From Lasiosphaeria ovina (taxonomy: Eukaryota > Ascomycota > Sordariomycetes > Sordariales > Lasiosphaeriaceae), in contig JAULSN010000004.1 of assembly GCA_033439765.1 (NCBI GenBank), forward strand, positions 4,288,001 through 4,352,000: a stretch of 64,000 bases of DNA, given 5' to 3'. This document shows, piece after piece, positions 45,156 to 56,395 of this stretch. The translations under genes were made by a program, and so were the position numbers. The notes beneath the pieces are model-generated. The model made no database searches. It was given only the letters and a program-made list of their open reading frames with translations, and was not told the origin of the DNA. Position 1 is the stretch's first letter, and each line of letters starts with the position of its first letter.

Positions 45156-46478
45156 AAAGTTGGCCTCGCTGGACCGAAGGCTCTCGGCCGCGATTTAGCA
45201 TGCGCCCAGTCCCGCCCCGCCCCGCTCTGCTCATATCCAACCACATAATCTAATGGCCCCCGACGTCTCGCCAGCGACAGGATGCGTGCATGTCCTAGCC
45301 AAGGCCATGTTCCTCTTGTACTCTCCTTCTCCTCCATGTTTTATTACGATCGACTTCTTCGATAATCAACAGCGCCGCGGCCATCGGCATGACCAACGCC
45401 AGGGTGCTCGCGTGGGCCAGGGTCTCTGCATGTACTACTGATGAATGATATACATTTCCCTATCTTCGATAGCTCTCCCCATCCTCACTCGGCTCTCCTT
45501 ATTTCATACCATGCATACCCACTCGAGCTGGCCTGTTAGACGGGGTGCTGTGGGCGGAAAGATGTGTACTATAGATTTGTCACGGCAAAGGCTCTTTTGC
45601 CACTTGGGACTGAGAGTGAGGAGTTTGTTGCCTGTCGCATGAGGCTGCGGAGAGGGGGGCCTTATTTCGAAGGCCTCGACCCCATCGACGTGATATTGTA
45701 GATAAACTGGCATTCGGGGGTGTAAAAATAGTATACGAGAAATGGTGAATCCGAATATTAGCTGAGTATTGGACATTCTACATTCAATAATCCTACACTC
45801 GTGTCAGCTATCAACGTGGCTTTCTGCAGTGAAAATCCTTGTCTCATACAGGGCTACCCAGTACTTCGTGTAATGTCATCACCAGTTGAAGGTGTTCAGG
45901 CATGATTTACTTCGTATCGCCATGTTTGCTGGTTGGCTGGTATCATTGGTTTTCCTAGGTACAACCCGGCAGCGCACCTCATCTACCCTTGGTAGATGAG
46001 CTTTAGCAGGCCTCTCTTCAAGACACGGCCACAAACATCACCAGCGCTCCCTTACTTCCTTCCATCGTTCCCCCTCCTCCTTGCGGCAAGTAAAGCAGCC
46101 AGGTCTGCTCGCTCGCGCCAGGCTGACTAACTAGATAGGCAGAAGCTAGCTAACTTTGTGCTGCCACTCCGTCTTTTGGTATCACTAAAGTGTCATGCAA
46201 AAAACCAATCCATCCCACCGGACCCATCTCATCCGTCATGCTGGTTGTTGTTTCATCAGGACCCTGGGGTTTCCTCTCTTCTCTAGAAGCCTCCGTTTTT
46301 CAAAAGAAGAAAAGAAAAACAGATGAAATAGAGGAAAAAGGCCCCCTTCCCAAGACAAAATGCTCGTGGTGAACCCCTTTTTGTTTCCAGCCCAACCTCC
46401 AAAGTAATGCTAACCCACCCATCCACTGCAAGAAAACCATTAACCCAAACAGAGAGACATCATCATTCAGTCTTTTCG
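45156..46478. other. Convergent 3' region between TOM40 and the ubiquitin protease gene
   Basis: 1.3 kb without a credible gene. It has GC-rich short repeats just after TOM40 (CCCGCCCCGCCCCG near 45211) and an AT-richer middle. A CATCTACC/GGTAGATG inverted pair lies near 45980-45998. Confidence 0.55.
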
Positions 46479-49240
46479 TTACATGACCGCACATTCGCGG
46501 TCCGGGACGCATTCCTCCTTGGCGGCCTTTCCAGGGTCCTTGGACTTGTCCTTTTCCTTCCTGTCGTCCTTTTCGCGGCTCTTTGACTTGGCGCGGTCCT
46601 TTTTGTGGTGGTGGGAATGCTCTTTCTCCTTGTTGGCTGATTCCTCCTCCTCGGCTATCACGGCCTGGTCATCTGAAGTCTCGTTTCCGCTGGTGCCGCT
46701 GTTAAGGGTGTCCTTGCTCGGCCGCGAAAACCCGAGCTTCGAGATTGTGGTGCTAATGCGGCCGTCGCCAATCTGGCTGGAAGGACGCGACTTAGCCCCT
46801 GCCTTGGCGAACTTTGCTGCCGCCCGTGAGAGTCTTGTTGCCGTGCTCTCTTCTTGGGGAGTAATGGCCGGTGACGGGACTTCGGGGGTGGCGGCCGGGG
46901 AGCCAGCAGCAGACTCGGAGAACGCGACGCTAGCGCGTCTCGAACTGTTAGCTCTTGTATGGATCGAGTAGGGGTCGTCGTCAAAGCTCAGACGCGTAGG
47001 TCGTTCAAGATCGGAGCTGAAGCGAATACTTGGTCCCCCGCTGTGCACCAGAGTCGTTGCGGAGTCAAAGAAGCCGGCCGAGAGCCCTGAAATACCATCA
47101 GGTTGGTCCGGTATCACATCCGGCACCATATCCGGCACAATATCCACGACTGGGGTCCCAGGCACAGGAATCAGGTTGACAGCGGATTCGTTGTAGGAAG
47201 GGGGTTCCACCACAGAGCCATCCGTCGACGCAGTCGTCACGTCCACCATAGGAACGATTTGATAGAAGAGTAGGTATGGCATCTCCTCGCGGAGGGATTC
47301 CTTGATGTCGTCCACATAAGACACTCGGTTCTCAACGGCTAGATCATCGAACTTCGCCCACTGCGCTTCCTCGTAATCCGGGGGCGGATCGCTGTCGTGC
47401 CTCCGATTATCGGTTAGGAGTTTGGGTGCAACCCGGGCAAATGCAATGTAGTGGCCGCTCTGAAGCGAGTCGCCGCGGTGACAGACAACTGATTGCAAAA
47501 CGAGTTTGTATTCCTGGCTTAGCCCATTTGATTCCGGGTCGGCCTCGACATCGCCAGTGGCCTTGACGTCGCCAGCAGCCATGAAGTGCGGGAGTCGGAG
47601 GCTGTCCGGGATATCGATAAGGGTGTTCTGACGCTTCGGGACGCCCTTGTCGGTCATAGTGTACCTTTTCAAGCAGATTCCAACGACGGGTCGTTGATTA
47701 AAATGTCTCGCAACTTCGATGTCGTTGCTTGGTTCTCCGTTCGAAGCAGCATGCCAAGCTACCCGGGTTGTCAGCCAAAGATTGGGTTCTGGACATAAAG
47801 TAGTAAAGTACAAACATACGTATCAACTTGAAGAATTGCCAGGCTGGTATTGTGACAGCTTTGACTACCGTCGAGCCTGTGCGTTTCGCTTTTTGGAGCA
47901 TGCTCGTAGCTTCCCCGGCAGGTACCTGTTCGCCATCTGGAACCACAATTCGCTGTATTATGCTGGTTGATCTGTGTCTGAGGGTCGGGGGCGAGTCAAA
48001 GGCCCTCGGTATGTTGGGAATCGTGGCAGAAACTGGTGACTCTGTTACCAGATTCTCTGTTGTCCAGGTATATCCTACTTGCCGGGTTTCGGCAGGCTGT
48101 GCGCTCGGTGTTCCTTCGTCCTCTTCAGCAACCACTTTAATCGTACTTCTTCTCGACTTTTCGCCACCTTTCTTTTCTTCTGGACTGTCTCGGAGCACAT
48201 CAACCTGGTTGTTAAAGTACTCTTCCAGACAGTCCTCCAACTTAAGTCCCTTTCCATCGGGATCGGGGGGGACTGCAAGGTTGAGCAGTCTCTCGTGGAC
48301 GACCTTATGGTCGTCTGCATCTCGTTTTCCGTGATGGAATAGGTCGACTTGTAGGGTGAGAAGTGGCAACTGCAAAGTCTCGGTAATAAAGGCAAAGGCC
48401 TCGGAAGTATCCTGCTGCTCGAGTAGCCGAGCTTCTTCCCAGCCACAAGCGGCCAGAGATTCCTGGATATGTTGCGTCTGGAGATACGGGTCAGCTCAAA
48501 GGCCGAGTAACAGCCAACTACCAAGAGTCATACCATGTCCGTATGGATCAACTTCCCGCTCCTCAGCATATTAACCCAAAGTCTGATTAAAGCCGCCAGC
48601 TTTCTCTTTGGCTCGTCCGTCGAGTCATTTTTCAACATGCACTCAAAAGCCGACAACTTGGCAAACATGGCAAAGAGTAAGGCATCCAGATAGCAGGTGA
48701 CATTCCCGCGGTTTTCGGCGCCAAGCATTTGCACATTTGGATTGTATGGCTGCACGATCCCCGCAAATGCCTTTTGTTGGAGCTGCAAGAGCTCCAGGGC
48801 CTTGTCCGTGACACCGCCGGCGAATTTCGAGTTTATTGCATAGCGGATAAGTTCTTCGGAAATGGAGTTGCAGTTGAGCTCCTCAAGCCGTTTCTGAATC
48901 TCCTCGACCTGTGAGCTATGTTAGCGGAAGGACTCGAGGGCTGCCCCCAGCTCAATGGCAATGCACCTTTGCCGCTTCTTTTTCCTCCTCTTCCTTTTCC
49001 CTCTGCGCCTGCTTCACGGACTCGGGTTTGAAAATCGACAGCCATGACTCTGCGGTCAGAGGTCGGGCCTAGGGGGTGTTAGCAAAGTGGCCGCAGAGCG
49101 TGAAGAGCAGCGAAGTTGGCTATGCACGAACGAACCTTTCCACCTGGCTCAGAGGACTTGCTACGACGGTGGCTGCCATTCTTTTCGCGCACGCTGCGGA
49201 ACTTCTTGGGCATCAATGAAGCTGCCTTCATCTTCTCCAT
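46479..49240 (-). CDS. USP-family ubiquitin C-terminal hydrolase with C-terminal CaaX box
   Basis: Cysteine protease that removes ubiquitin. Exons 49240-49136, 49068-48967, 48908-48534, 48477-47820 and 47758-46479 give 839 aa. The cysteine box is AENRGNVTCYLDALLFAMF with Cys141. It differs from the usual GNTCY by one extra residue. The His box is HRGDSLQSGHYIAFAR with His516, and WAKFDDLAVENRVSYV follows. The catalytic halves are split by a disordered insert of about 200 residues. After the domain (about 575) comes a Ser/Pro-rich and then Lys/Glu-rich tail (about 770-825). The last four residues are C-A-V-M, a good farnesylation motif, with another Cys seven residues before. A membrane-anchored deubiquitinase is therefore predicted. 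The frame upstream of the ATG at 49240 is open and similar in character, so a further 5' exon is possible. Confidence 0.88.
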
Positions 49241-51739
49241 GGCGGGCGAAACCGTTGCATGTGCGGAGTATTGAGCAGAGAGGCCGGGTGTGGTGGCTGC
49301 GGAAGTCAGCACAGGCGGTCTCCGAGGCGAGATTTAAGCATGTTCCAAAGGTCGAAGCAGTTTGCGGGACGAGCCACTGGAGACGTCAAGAATGGCGGGG
49401 GAGGGGGTAGAAGAGATATGACGGAAGAGAGATGCGTCGTGCGATCAGGCGTAAAAATAAATCGTAAAACGACGTAGAGATAAAAACGAACAAAAGAGCC
49501 AAGCAAAGCCGTCGACCTGAGGTATGTAACCGAGTTTCGTGTCACAGAGGGGGATCTCGGTCGCGTTTTCGTGGGCGGAGCAGGGGTGCCTAGGTGGTTG
49601 ATGAATCGGCAACAAGACGACAGCAAGAGCGCTTAGGTGGTGCCAAGTCCAGCGAGTTCATGGACAGCTCGACAGCCTAAGTTGCTGTTTTTCCACAGAA
49701 GCCTTGGGGTGCGGGCCGCATTGCGCTCGGTAGTTACGTAGGACGTTGACGTCGCGGCCAGATGTGGAATTTAGCGATGAGTTTGAGGCGGGATGTTGAG
49801 GGCGGGAGGGGGAGCTGAAGAGGGGCGCCGCTGGGTCTCGTCAAGGCTGAATCAATACCACCTCAGTCACTCAAACGGCCAACAAATTTAGGTAGTGTAG
49901 AGGGGACGGGCCACCTCAGCTGCGTGGCGGGCACCCTGGGCATGCCTGGTGCCCAAGGGGATCATAATTATCGGGATGGATTAATCACTTTTTTCTTTCA
50001 TAAGTACCTATCCGCGGCTGTCCTGCCTCTGACATCCAACCTACCTCGGAAAATCAGCAGATCATGCCCATTACAGGTGCTAAGTTCCAAGACTGTGGTA
50101 GTTTTCGCCTCCGACTTGTACAAACATGAGGCGAGAACTGCCGCTTATTATGGGATGGCACGACGGTGAAAAAGACTCAGTTTCCGATCTACCTTTCCTT
50201 AAAACCTTTGATACGGGCGGAGCACGGAATACGCTAGCAGCCAATACTCTCGTCCCACACACGCTCTGACTGCACTAAGATGTGTTGTAGATCTGCTGCG
50301 CATCACCAATGGAGAAAGGTTAGTCACGCCCGGTAAGGCAATCTGGTCGCGAGCTCGTCGACGTCCCAAAAAGATGCTGGGATCTGCGGTTAAATGCATC
50401 TGCCTCTGCCCCGCCTCCATGGCTCATGGCTGTCTGTCATAGGGATGCCTGCGAGCACTACGTATGCTCCGTGGATCCAACCCTTCTTTGGAGGGGTTCC
50501 CAAAATGACGCTGCATGGTGACAAGGGTGGTGAATTTCGCATCTGGGTCGATCCATCCGAAATCTCGATGCCTTGCCTGCCGCCCTACCTTACCTTACCT
50601 TACCTTACCTACGTACTAAATTAAGTTAGTTGTGCCCGAAGCTGCACATATAAGACCTACCTTACCTTGCAGAGTACACGTACGTATGCACACTAGGTGT
50701 TCGAAGATAGGCGGATACTCTGCCCCGTTGGAACACCTGGCTACACTATACTCACAACATACTATGTAGACTTGGTAAGCAGCAGAAGAAAAGTCTCAGG
50801 TGGTTATGTTGGTTACATTGACTTGTGCCCTCACGGTGCACGTGTTGGTCTTTGGGCGGCGGCGAACAACTCGCGAGCGACCCCTGTTCAAACCAAAAGG
50901 CCAAAGAAGACTCCTCAAAGTGCGGATGACCCTCGGCATGCGGCCCGACATTGGGGAGCCCTCAAGGCACCTCCTATCAAATTCATATGCAAATCCTGCT
51001 GGACGCGTAACTGCAAAACAAAGCCGCAACCTTCGGCCTGCTGATCCGAACCCATCCTTGCCGTGTTTCACAGGGCCAAGGGCGAGCTTGGAGACCAAGG
51101 GCCTGGTTCGCGGCAAGGGTCAAGCGTATGCGCCTGTCGACGACCCGGGTACTGCTCGCCGCTGATATGATGGTAAATATGTTGCGGTAATAAGAAAGAT
51201 TCCGGACGGTAATTTCAATTAAACCCCCACGCGACCCCGTACGTACTTGGATGGGCTGCTTGGTTCGAGCTGGAGCCGCGTTTTGAAGATGGCCAAAATA
51301 TCCAAAACCGACGATATGCGGCAGCACCCTGGTTTGGAACCAGGAGTGGGTGGGTAGGTACTGTGTAGTGTACACAGTAAGCCACCTCCACGGAGTATTA
51401 CCTAAGCCAAAGGTACGGAATACCTTTGCCACACCAGTGACCAGAACTGCTGTTGCTCCCCCGCTTCTTGTCCCCATTGTAACCTGACCCTTGGTGAACC
51501 TCGGCATGGACGTCGAGATCAGCGCGTTCCCCGGCGAGGCGACTGGAGGGAGGCATTCTTGGAAATTTGATTCAACGCCCAATACCATTCCGTAACGCTC
51601 GACTCAATTGACCTGTGAACCCAATGTTCGAACCCGTTCCCTAAAGCTCATCAAAGGAATCACGATAAAGCTGAAGGGCCTCCCTCTCCAGGATTAATTA
51701 GGATTACGTTCCTGACTTCGCCCCAAACGCGCGCCCATA
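49241..51739. promoter_or_regulatory. Divergent intergenic region, ubiquitin protease / acyl-CoA dehydrogenase
   Basis: 2.5 kb with no supportable gene. It includes a TACCT-type tandem repeat (50585-50612) and a second short copy (about 50657-50672). It looks like accessory spacer: mixed composition, with frames up to 201 codons (50983-51588 minus) that show no domain or plausible protein character. Promoters of both flanking genes must lie at its ends. Confidence 0.5.
50585..50612. repeat. Pentanucleotide tandem repeat (CCTTA/TACCT)
   Basis: Five-base units of the form ACCTT are repeated about five times and end in ACGTACT. A shorter copy (about three units) follows 45 bp downstream. Confidence 0.85.
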
Positions 51740-53308
51740 ATGTCGGCCCAGATCCCCATTGCCGTAAGCCGTGTTACTTGCAAATCCCCAACCCAACTCT
51801 GAGAGGTTGCTGAAACGCGCCGAGTTAGGTCCGCAATCGTGTAAGCGACCGGGCGAAGACGACGCTGGACGTTGTTGCCAAGTTTGTGGAGGAGGAATGC
51901 ATCCCGTAAGCCCAATTCGTGCGCCAGCAGAGTTCAAGCTCTGCGCGGCTTGATATGCCCAGACAAGACCTGACGCTGTGCCGGCTGCTGAAGAGCCGAT
52001 TCTGTCTTTGATGCCCAGATTGGCGAAGGAGACGCGCGATGGGAGGGCCACCCGCAGGTCATCGACGACCTCAAGGCCAAAGCCAAGACGCTCGGGCTCT
52101 GGAACATGTTCCTGCCCAAGGACCACTACAAGGAGTCGCCGGGCTTCACAAATCTCGAGTACGGCCTGATGGCCGAGTGGCTGGGCAAGTCCCGCGTGGC
52201 CTCGGAGGCCGTCAACTGCGCTGCACCCGACACGGGGAACATGGAAGTCCTCGCCAAGTACGGAAACGACGCCCAGAAGGCCCAATGGCTAAAGCCGCTG
52301 ATGGACGGCGAGATCCGCTCCGCCTTTCTGATGACCGAGCCCCAGGTCGCCTCGTCTGACGCGCGGAACATCGAGATGAAGATTGAGAAGGACGGGAATG
52401 GTTACGTGCTGAATGGCCAGGTGCGAAGAAGCGACTTCTGACTTACGGCTGTGCGTGCCGCTGCTGACTCTAGACGGTAGAAATGGTGGTCGAGCGGTGC
52501 TGGTGACCCACGATGCAAGATTTACATCGTCATGGGCAAGACCGATCCCCGGAACACGGACCCCTACAAACAACAATCGGTCATCCTGGTACCTTCAGAC
52601 GCCAAGGGCATTACCATCCACCGTATGCTGTCCGTCTACGGGTACGACGACGCTCCTCATGGCCACGGGCACATCACATTCCATAACGTCCGCGTTCCAG
52701 CTACTAACATAGTATTGGGCGAGGGCCGAGGCTTCGAGATCATCCAGGGAAGACTCGGTCCCGGCCGCATCCATCATGCGATGCGCACGATTGGCGCGGC
52801 CGAAAGAGCTCTCGAGTGGATGCTGATGCGCATCAACGACCCCACAAAGACGCCGTTCGGCAAGCAGCTACGCGAGCACGGCGTCATCCTGGAATGGGTG
52901 GCCAAGTCCCGGTTAGAAATCGACGCTGCCCGTCTCGTGGTGCTCAATGCCGCCGTGAAAATGGACGAGGAAGGCCCTAAGGCAGCCCTGAAGGAGATTG
53001 CGCAGGCCAAGGTGCTCGTCCCTCAGATGGCCCTGACTGTCATCGACCGGGCGGTGCAGTCCTTTGGGGGAGCAGGCGTGAGCCAGGACACGCCGTTGGC
53101 CAACATGTGGGCGCAGATCAGGACGTTGAGGCTGGCAGATGGCCCAGACGAGGTCCATCTGCAGCAGATGGGTCGAAACGAGAACCGGCGCGGAAAGGCC
53201 GTCGCCATCAAGATCAACGAGCAGAGGGCCAAGGCGGCACAGTTGTTGGAGCAGTACAAGGTGAAGAAGACCGAGATCGGATCAAATATCAAAAGATCCA
53301 AGCTCTAA
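51740..53308 (+). CDS. Acyl-CoA dehydrogenase (ACAD10/11-like), peroxisomal by PTS1
   Basis: FAD-dependent acyl-CoA dehydrogenase. Exons 51740-51763, 51829-51905, 51994-52420 and 52481-53308 give 451 aa. The first exon is only 8 codons (MSAQIPIA); exons 2 and 3 join to [19 protein letters not shown]. Family stretches are [15 protein letters not shown] (FAD/substrate region), [13 protein letters not shown] and [39 protein letters not shown] lies near the C-terminus. The protein ends in SKL, a canonical type 1 peroxisomal signal, so it probably acts in peroxisomal fatty acid breakdown. This differs from the usual H2O2-forming acyl-CoA oxidase of peroxisomes, although peroxisomal dehydrogenases are described in several filamentous fungi. 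All exons keep frame. Confidence 0.92.
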
Positions 53309-53704
53309 GTTGTTAGAAGGTGCCTTCCAAGGTGGCCCTTCTGGGTCTCCCAGACAAATCTATTAATTTGTACGTCATGTCAAAAGCCACTGGCAATATC
53401 TCTAATAGGCTCTTTGTAGAAGATGCCAGACCGGACTGAATGGGGTCCATCGATCAACTTTCTTAGCTTCTCCATGTATTGAAAGAGTCAACATAGCACA
53501 ATCACATTCCAACCTAGGTTTCAATCTGTCAAGGAAGTCGACAACATGGAGTTACAAGAAAGGCACTTGATTCATACTATTACTCAACTTTCTATTATCT
53601 ACACCCCACACAGCTTCAGATCTCCGCAGCCGGGAGGAGTCTTCAACGTAACAAGCGACCTATCATCGACCGCGCGTGAGAGAGCGCCGCTGCCGGCGGC
53701 GGTT
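53309..53704. other. Convergent 3' region
   Basis: 396 bp between the acyl-CoA dehydrogenase and the small Cys-rich gene. Probably the two 3' UTRs. Nothing else seen. Confidence 0.6.
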
Positions 53705-53983
53705 CTAGTTGAAGGCCTCGTTGATGCAGGCCCTAGACGCGTCGGCCTCGGCCAGGTTGTTACACAGCGAGCACGGGCAGCCGAACTTGTAGGCGGCGAC
53801 GCCGCGCGCGACGCACGCCGCGCAGTCGCACTCGCCGTCGCCTACCTCCAGCTCGTGGCGCCGCTCGATCAGCTTCCCCATCTCGTAGGCCTTGGCCCGT
53901 CTGCCCTGCGCGATAGCGTCGAACATGCGTGCCACCAGGTGTTCGTAGTTGCCCCACGGACGCTCTTGGCAGGCCTCGCACAT
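53705..53983 (-). CDS. Small Cys-rich protein with two C-x-C-x2-C motifs (hypothetical)
   Basis: Single-exon frame of 92 aa, not a family I recognise. It starts MCEACQERPWG and has nine cysteines at 2, 5, 52, 54, 57, 69, 71, 74 and 86. The pairing is striking: an N-terminal CxxC, then C-x-C-x2-C twice, 17 residues apart. This pattern suggests zinc or other metal binding. No signal peptide is present, so it is probably intracellular and not a secreted Cys-rich effector. The middle (residues 12-45) is helical and charged. The Cys spacing and GC-rich third positions argue it is a real gene, but no homologue was checked. Convergent with the acyl-CoA dehydrogenase, divergent from SPO12. Confidence 0.6.
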   Translation of the reverse strand: MCEACQERPWGNYEHLVARMFDAIAQGRRAKAYEMGKLIERRHELEVGDGECDCAACVARGVAAYKFGCPCSLCNNLAEADASRACINEAFN

Positions 53984-55160
53984 TTTTAATTTTGTTTTTT
54001 TTTTGTTTCTCTCGTTTTTTAGGATAGTGAAAGATTGGAGGAGGCGCTTTGGCGTTGGCGCCTACGTTGAAATCTCGACTGTACGAACTTACTTACCCGT
54101 GTATATCTGATTTGCGTGAGACGGGAGAGCCTGTGTGCTGTCTGGCGCGTTTGATCTGGTAGTGGTGTTTAATACCCATTTTAAGAAGGGTTTTTTTTTT
54201 CAGTGACAATGGAGGCGCCCTTCAAGCTTTGTTCGCTTGGCTGCTTCGCAGAGCCGCTCGTCTTTGAGTGCCGTTCATCATATCCGCTCTCCTTAGTTCG
54301 CGCCAGTCAATGAAGACGCAAACTCGGAATCCCACCAAGAGAATGTTCAGCAGACGGCGGGTCTAAATGCTTGACCAAAAAGCTGAACCTCACTAAACCA
54401 AGTGGTAGTGACTCTAGGCAAATGTGTAACTTACCTACCTAGGCACCTAGGTAAGTTAATTATTGCATGTACATACTCCGTACCTCACCGAAGAATGTCC
54501 GATGTTTTGGATACTCGGGAGTTTTAAGGCCCAATTGGATTTGCCTTATTACATCCAGTGTTGGGAAAGATTCTCTCAGCCTGCTACACGGTAATTGATC
54601 ACCCTCTGCATGAAAGGCAGCAGACATCTAATTAGATGCCTCCCTAAAAGACAAGCTAAAATATCTTGGTCACCGAGCGAGCCTTTCCCTCAGATGGGCG
54701 CCGCCGCGAAAGACACACACGCAAGCTAGCTACCTAGAAGTTTGCTGGGATGTGAATAAAAACAAAAAGACTGTTCAGGGGTCAGGCCCACTTGTGGTGA
54801 AGAGTCAGAGCCGGTCAGTGCGTATGTAAGTGCGGCGGCCCACGCATGCGTTGCCTGGCCGCTGCTGGTCGCTGCTCCCCAAACAGGCATTCTGTCAACA
54901 AAATTTTGCCCCGTCGCAACCAGACATTGTCGCTCCCCCCCAGCACCAACGGAATTTAACCAAAGTGATAGCCAGACACAACAAAACTTGCCTTGGACCT
55001 TCTTGGATCTACACACATCACAAATACCCGCCTCTCTTGCTTTTTATCTTTGGCTTGGCGATTACTTTGCATCATCGGTCCTCCAGCCACCATCATCATA
55101 TCGCTAAGAGAAAGAAAGGAGAAAAGAAAAGACGGACAAACGAACATCAACAACGCAAAC
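53984..55160. promoter_or_regulatory. Divergent intergenic region, Cys-rich gene / SPO12
   Basis: 1.18 kb. It has T-runs just upstream of the Cys-rich gene (53996-54006 and 54190-54200) and a palindromic TACCTAGGTA-type block at 54427-54458. Otherwise it is moderately AT-rich spacer. The SPO12-proximal end is purine-rich and likely its 5' leader. Confidence 0.5.
54427..54458. repeat. Imperfect palindrome with ACCTAGGT core
   Basis: The arms TAACTTACCT (54427-54436) and AGGTAAGTTA (54449-54458) are exact reverse complements around a 12-bp centre that itself contains CCTAGG. Similar TACCTAGGTA sequences lie in other noncoding parts of the window (near 21367, 43031 and 61452). Confidence 0.8.
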
Positions 55161-55732
55161 ATGTCTTCCAACGTCCTCGCAGCCAAAGACGTCAACACGT
55201 CGATACCATCCGCAAACTTCAGCCCCGAATTTGACGGCGCAATCTCCAAGCCGGACGTTAAGAGCATGGAGTACCACCGACAGGTTCTCCAGTCCAAGAT
55301 GGAGCAGGACGAGTACGTTCTACGCCCTCCCCCCACTCTCTAGTTTGCACTTTCTTTCGAGGCTGTAAATACGCCGGGAGAGAAAGAGAACGACAAAGAC
55401 AAAGAGGGAAATATACAAAAAGGTCAAGCCGTGTTGACATTCCGCCGCTGCCCACAGGACCAAGCAGTACATTTCGCCGTCGGACAATATCATGAGCCCC
55501 TGCACGGCCAAGCTGAGCGCGCTCCGCAACAAGCAGGTCGGAAAGTAAGGCTTTGATCTCTCTCTTTCTGCCCTTGCCACCAACAACAAGAAATCCATTC
55601 TTTTTTTCGTAGACACTACAAACATACTAACAATTCTTCTTTCACAGAGTCAAGCCCAAGTCGCTGTTCGCCCAGGCGTCGTCTAAGAAACTCGCGAGCG
55701 ACAGCAACATCTTCGGCTCCAAGCAGGCCTAG
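55161..55732 (+). CDS. SPO12: SPO12-family mitotic exit regulator
   Basis: Exons 55161-55312, 55458-55544 and 55648-55732 give 107 aa. The second exon encodes the SPO12 signature YISPSDNIMSPCTAKLSAL, with S-P dipeptides typical of sites for mitotic kinases. In budding yeast Spo12 works in the FEAR network that releases Cdc14 from the nucleolus in early anaphase; the same role is inferred here. The rest is polar and probably disordered, as in known members, and the C-terminus is Lys/Ser-rich. The small exons are joined by introns of 145 and 103 nt. It lies near other cell-cycle genes in the window (APC8, Cut12-like), but no co-regulation is shown. Start: only ATG joining the conserved exon in frame. 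Confidence 0.9.
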
Positions 55733-56395
55733 TTCTGTTCTCCTGCTGGCATTCCCAGGAACCTCCATGCCGGGTCAAGTGCTGGTGGGACAGACGAGAG
55801 GAGGGGAGACGACCAAAAAGAGATGAAGATGTGGGCTGTACATGGCTGCCTTTAATGGAGCCCGTCGCCCATCCCTCCCGCCTTGTCGCTCGTCATTGTT
55901 CTCGGCAATGGCGCTGCGGAAGCGATCTGTTTGTCTCGGCAGACTGTCTTGACATTCTGAGAGAATTCTCCAGGTCTGTCATCGGAGTGGGGCGTGTCAT
56001 GCTATGGACTCATCACAACAGTATGTTTACGGCTCGGCTCGGCTCGGCAGTGTGCCAATTTTGCATTGACAGGGGAGGTTGTTTGTTGTTTTTTGGGGGT
56101 AGAGGGAAAGTTTGGTCTATCTAGGGATTTGAGCACGCGGCGTCTTACTTTTGTTTCCTTTTTCTTTTCGGGGCTTGTGTTATTTTTTTTTCGCGTTACG
56201 GGGATATCTGGTTGGCAGGGGAAAATGCCGAGGGTAACGATTGACACGATGACACACATACACACATACACACGTACACACAGAGAGAGAGGCACCGACA
56301 CAGGATTCATGGCGCAACAAAGTAATTAGTTCTTTTCCCAGCAGAAACAGACGTGGCGAAAACGTGATAACGGCTCCCGGCTGCATTGCTACACG
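55733..56395. other. Convergent 3' region between SPO12 and DRG1
   Basis: 663 bp. It contains a short CGGCT tandem repeat (about 56032-56047), a T-run and a CA/GA-rich microsatellite (56251-56292). Presumably two 3' UTRs. Confidence 0.6.
56251..56292. repeat. CACATA / GA-rich microsatellite
   Basis: Imperfect ACACAT units run into a GAGAGAGAGA tract just downstream of the DRG1 stop codon. Confidence 0.85.

Noticed and set aside
50983..51588. 201-codon open frame on the minus strand
   Set aside because: No recognisable domain, signal peptide or family pattern; composition unlike neighbouring exons. A chance frame in GC-rich spacer is more likely.
51600..51660. GTTCGAACCC sequence resembling a tRNA B box
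   Set aside because: No matching A box or acceptor-stem pairing could be found around it.
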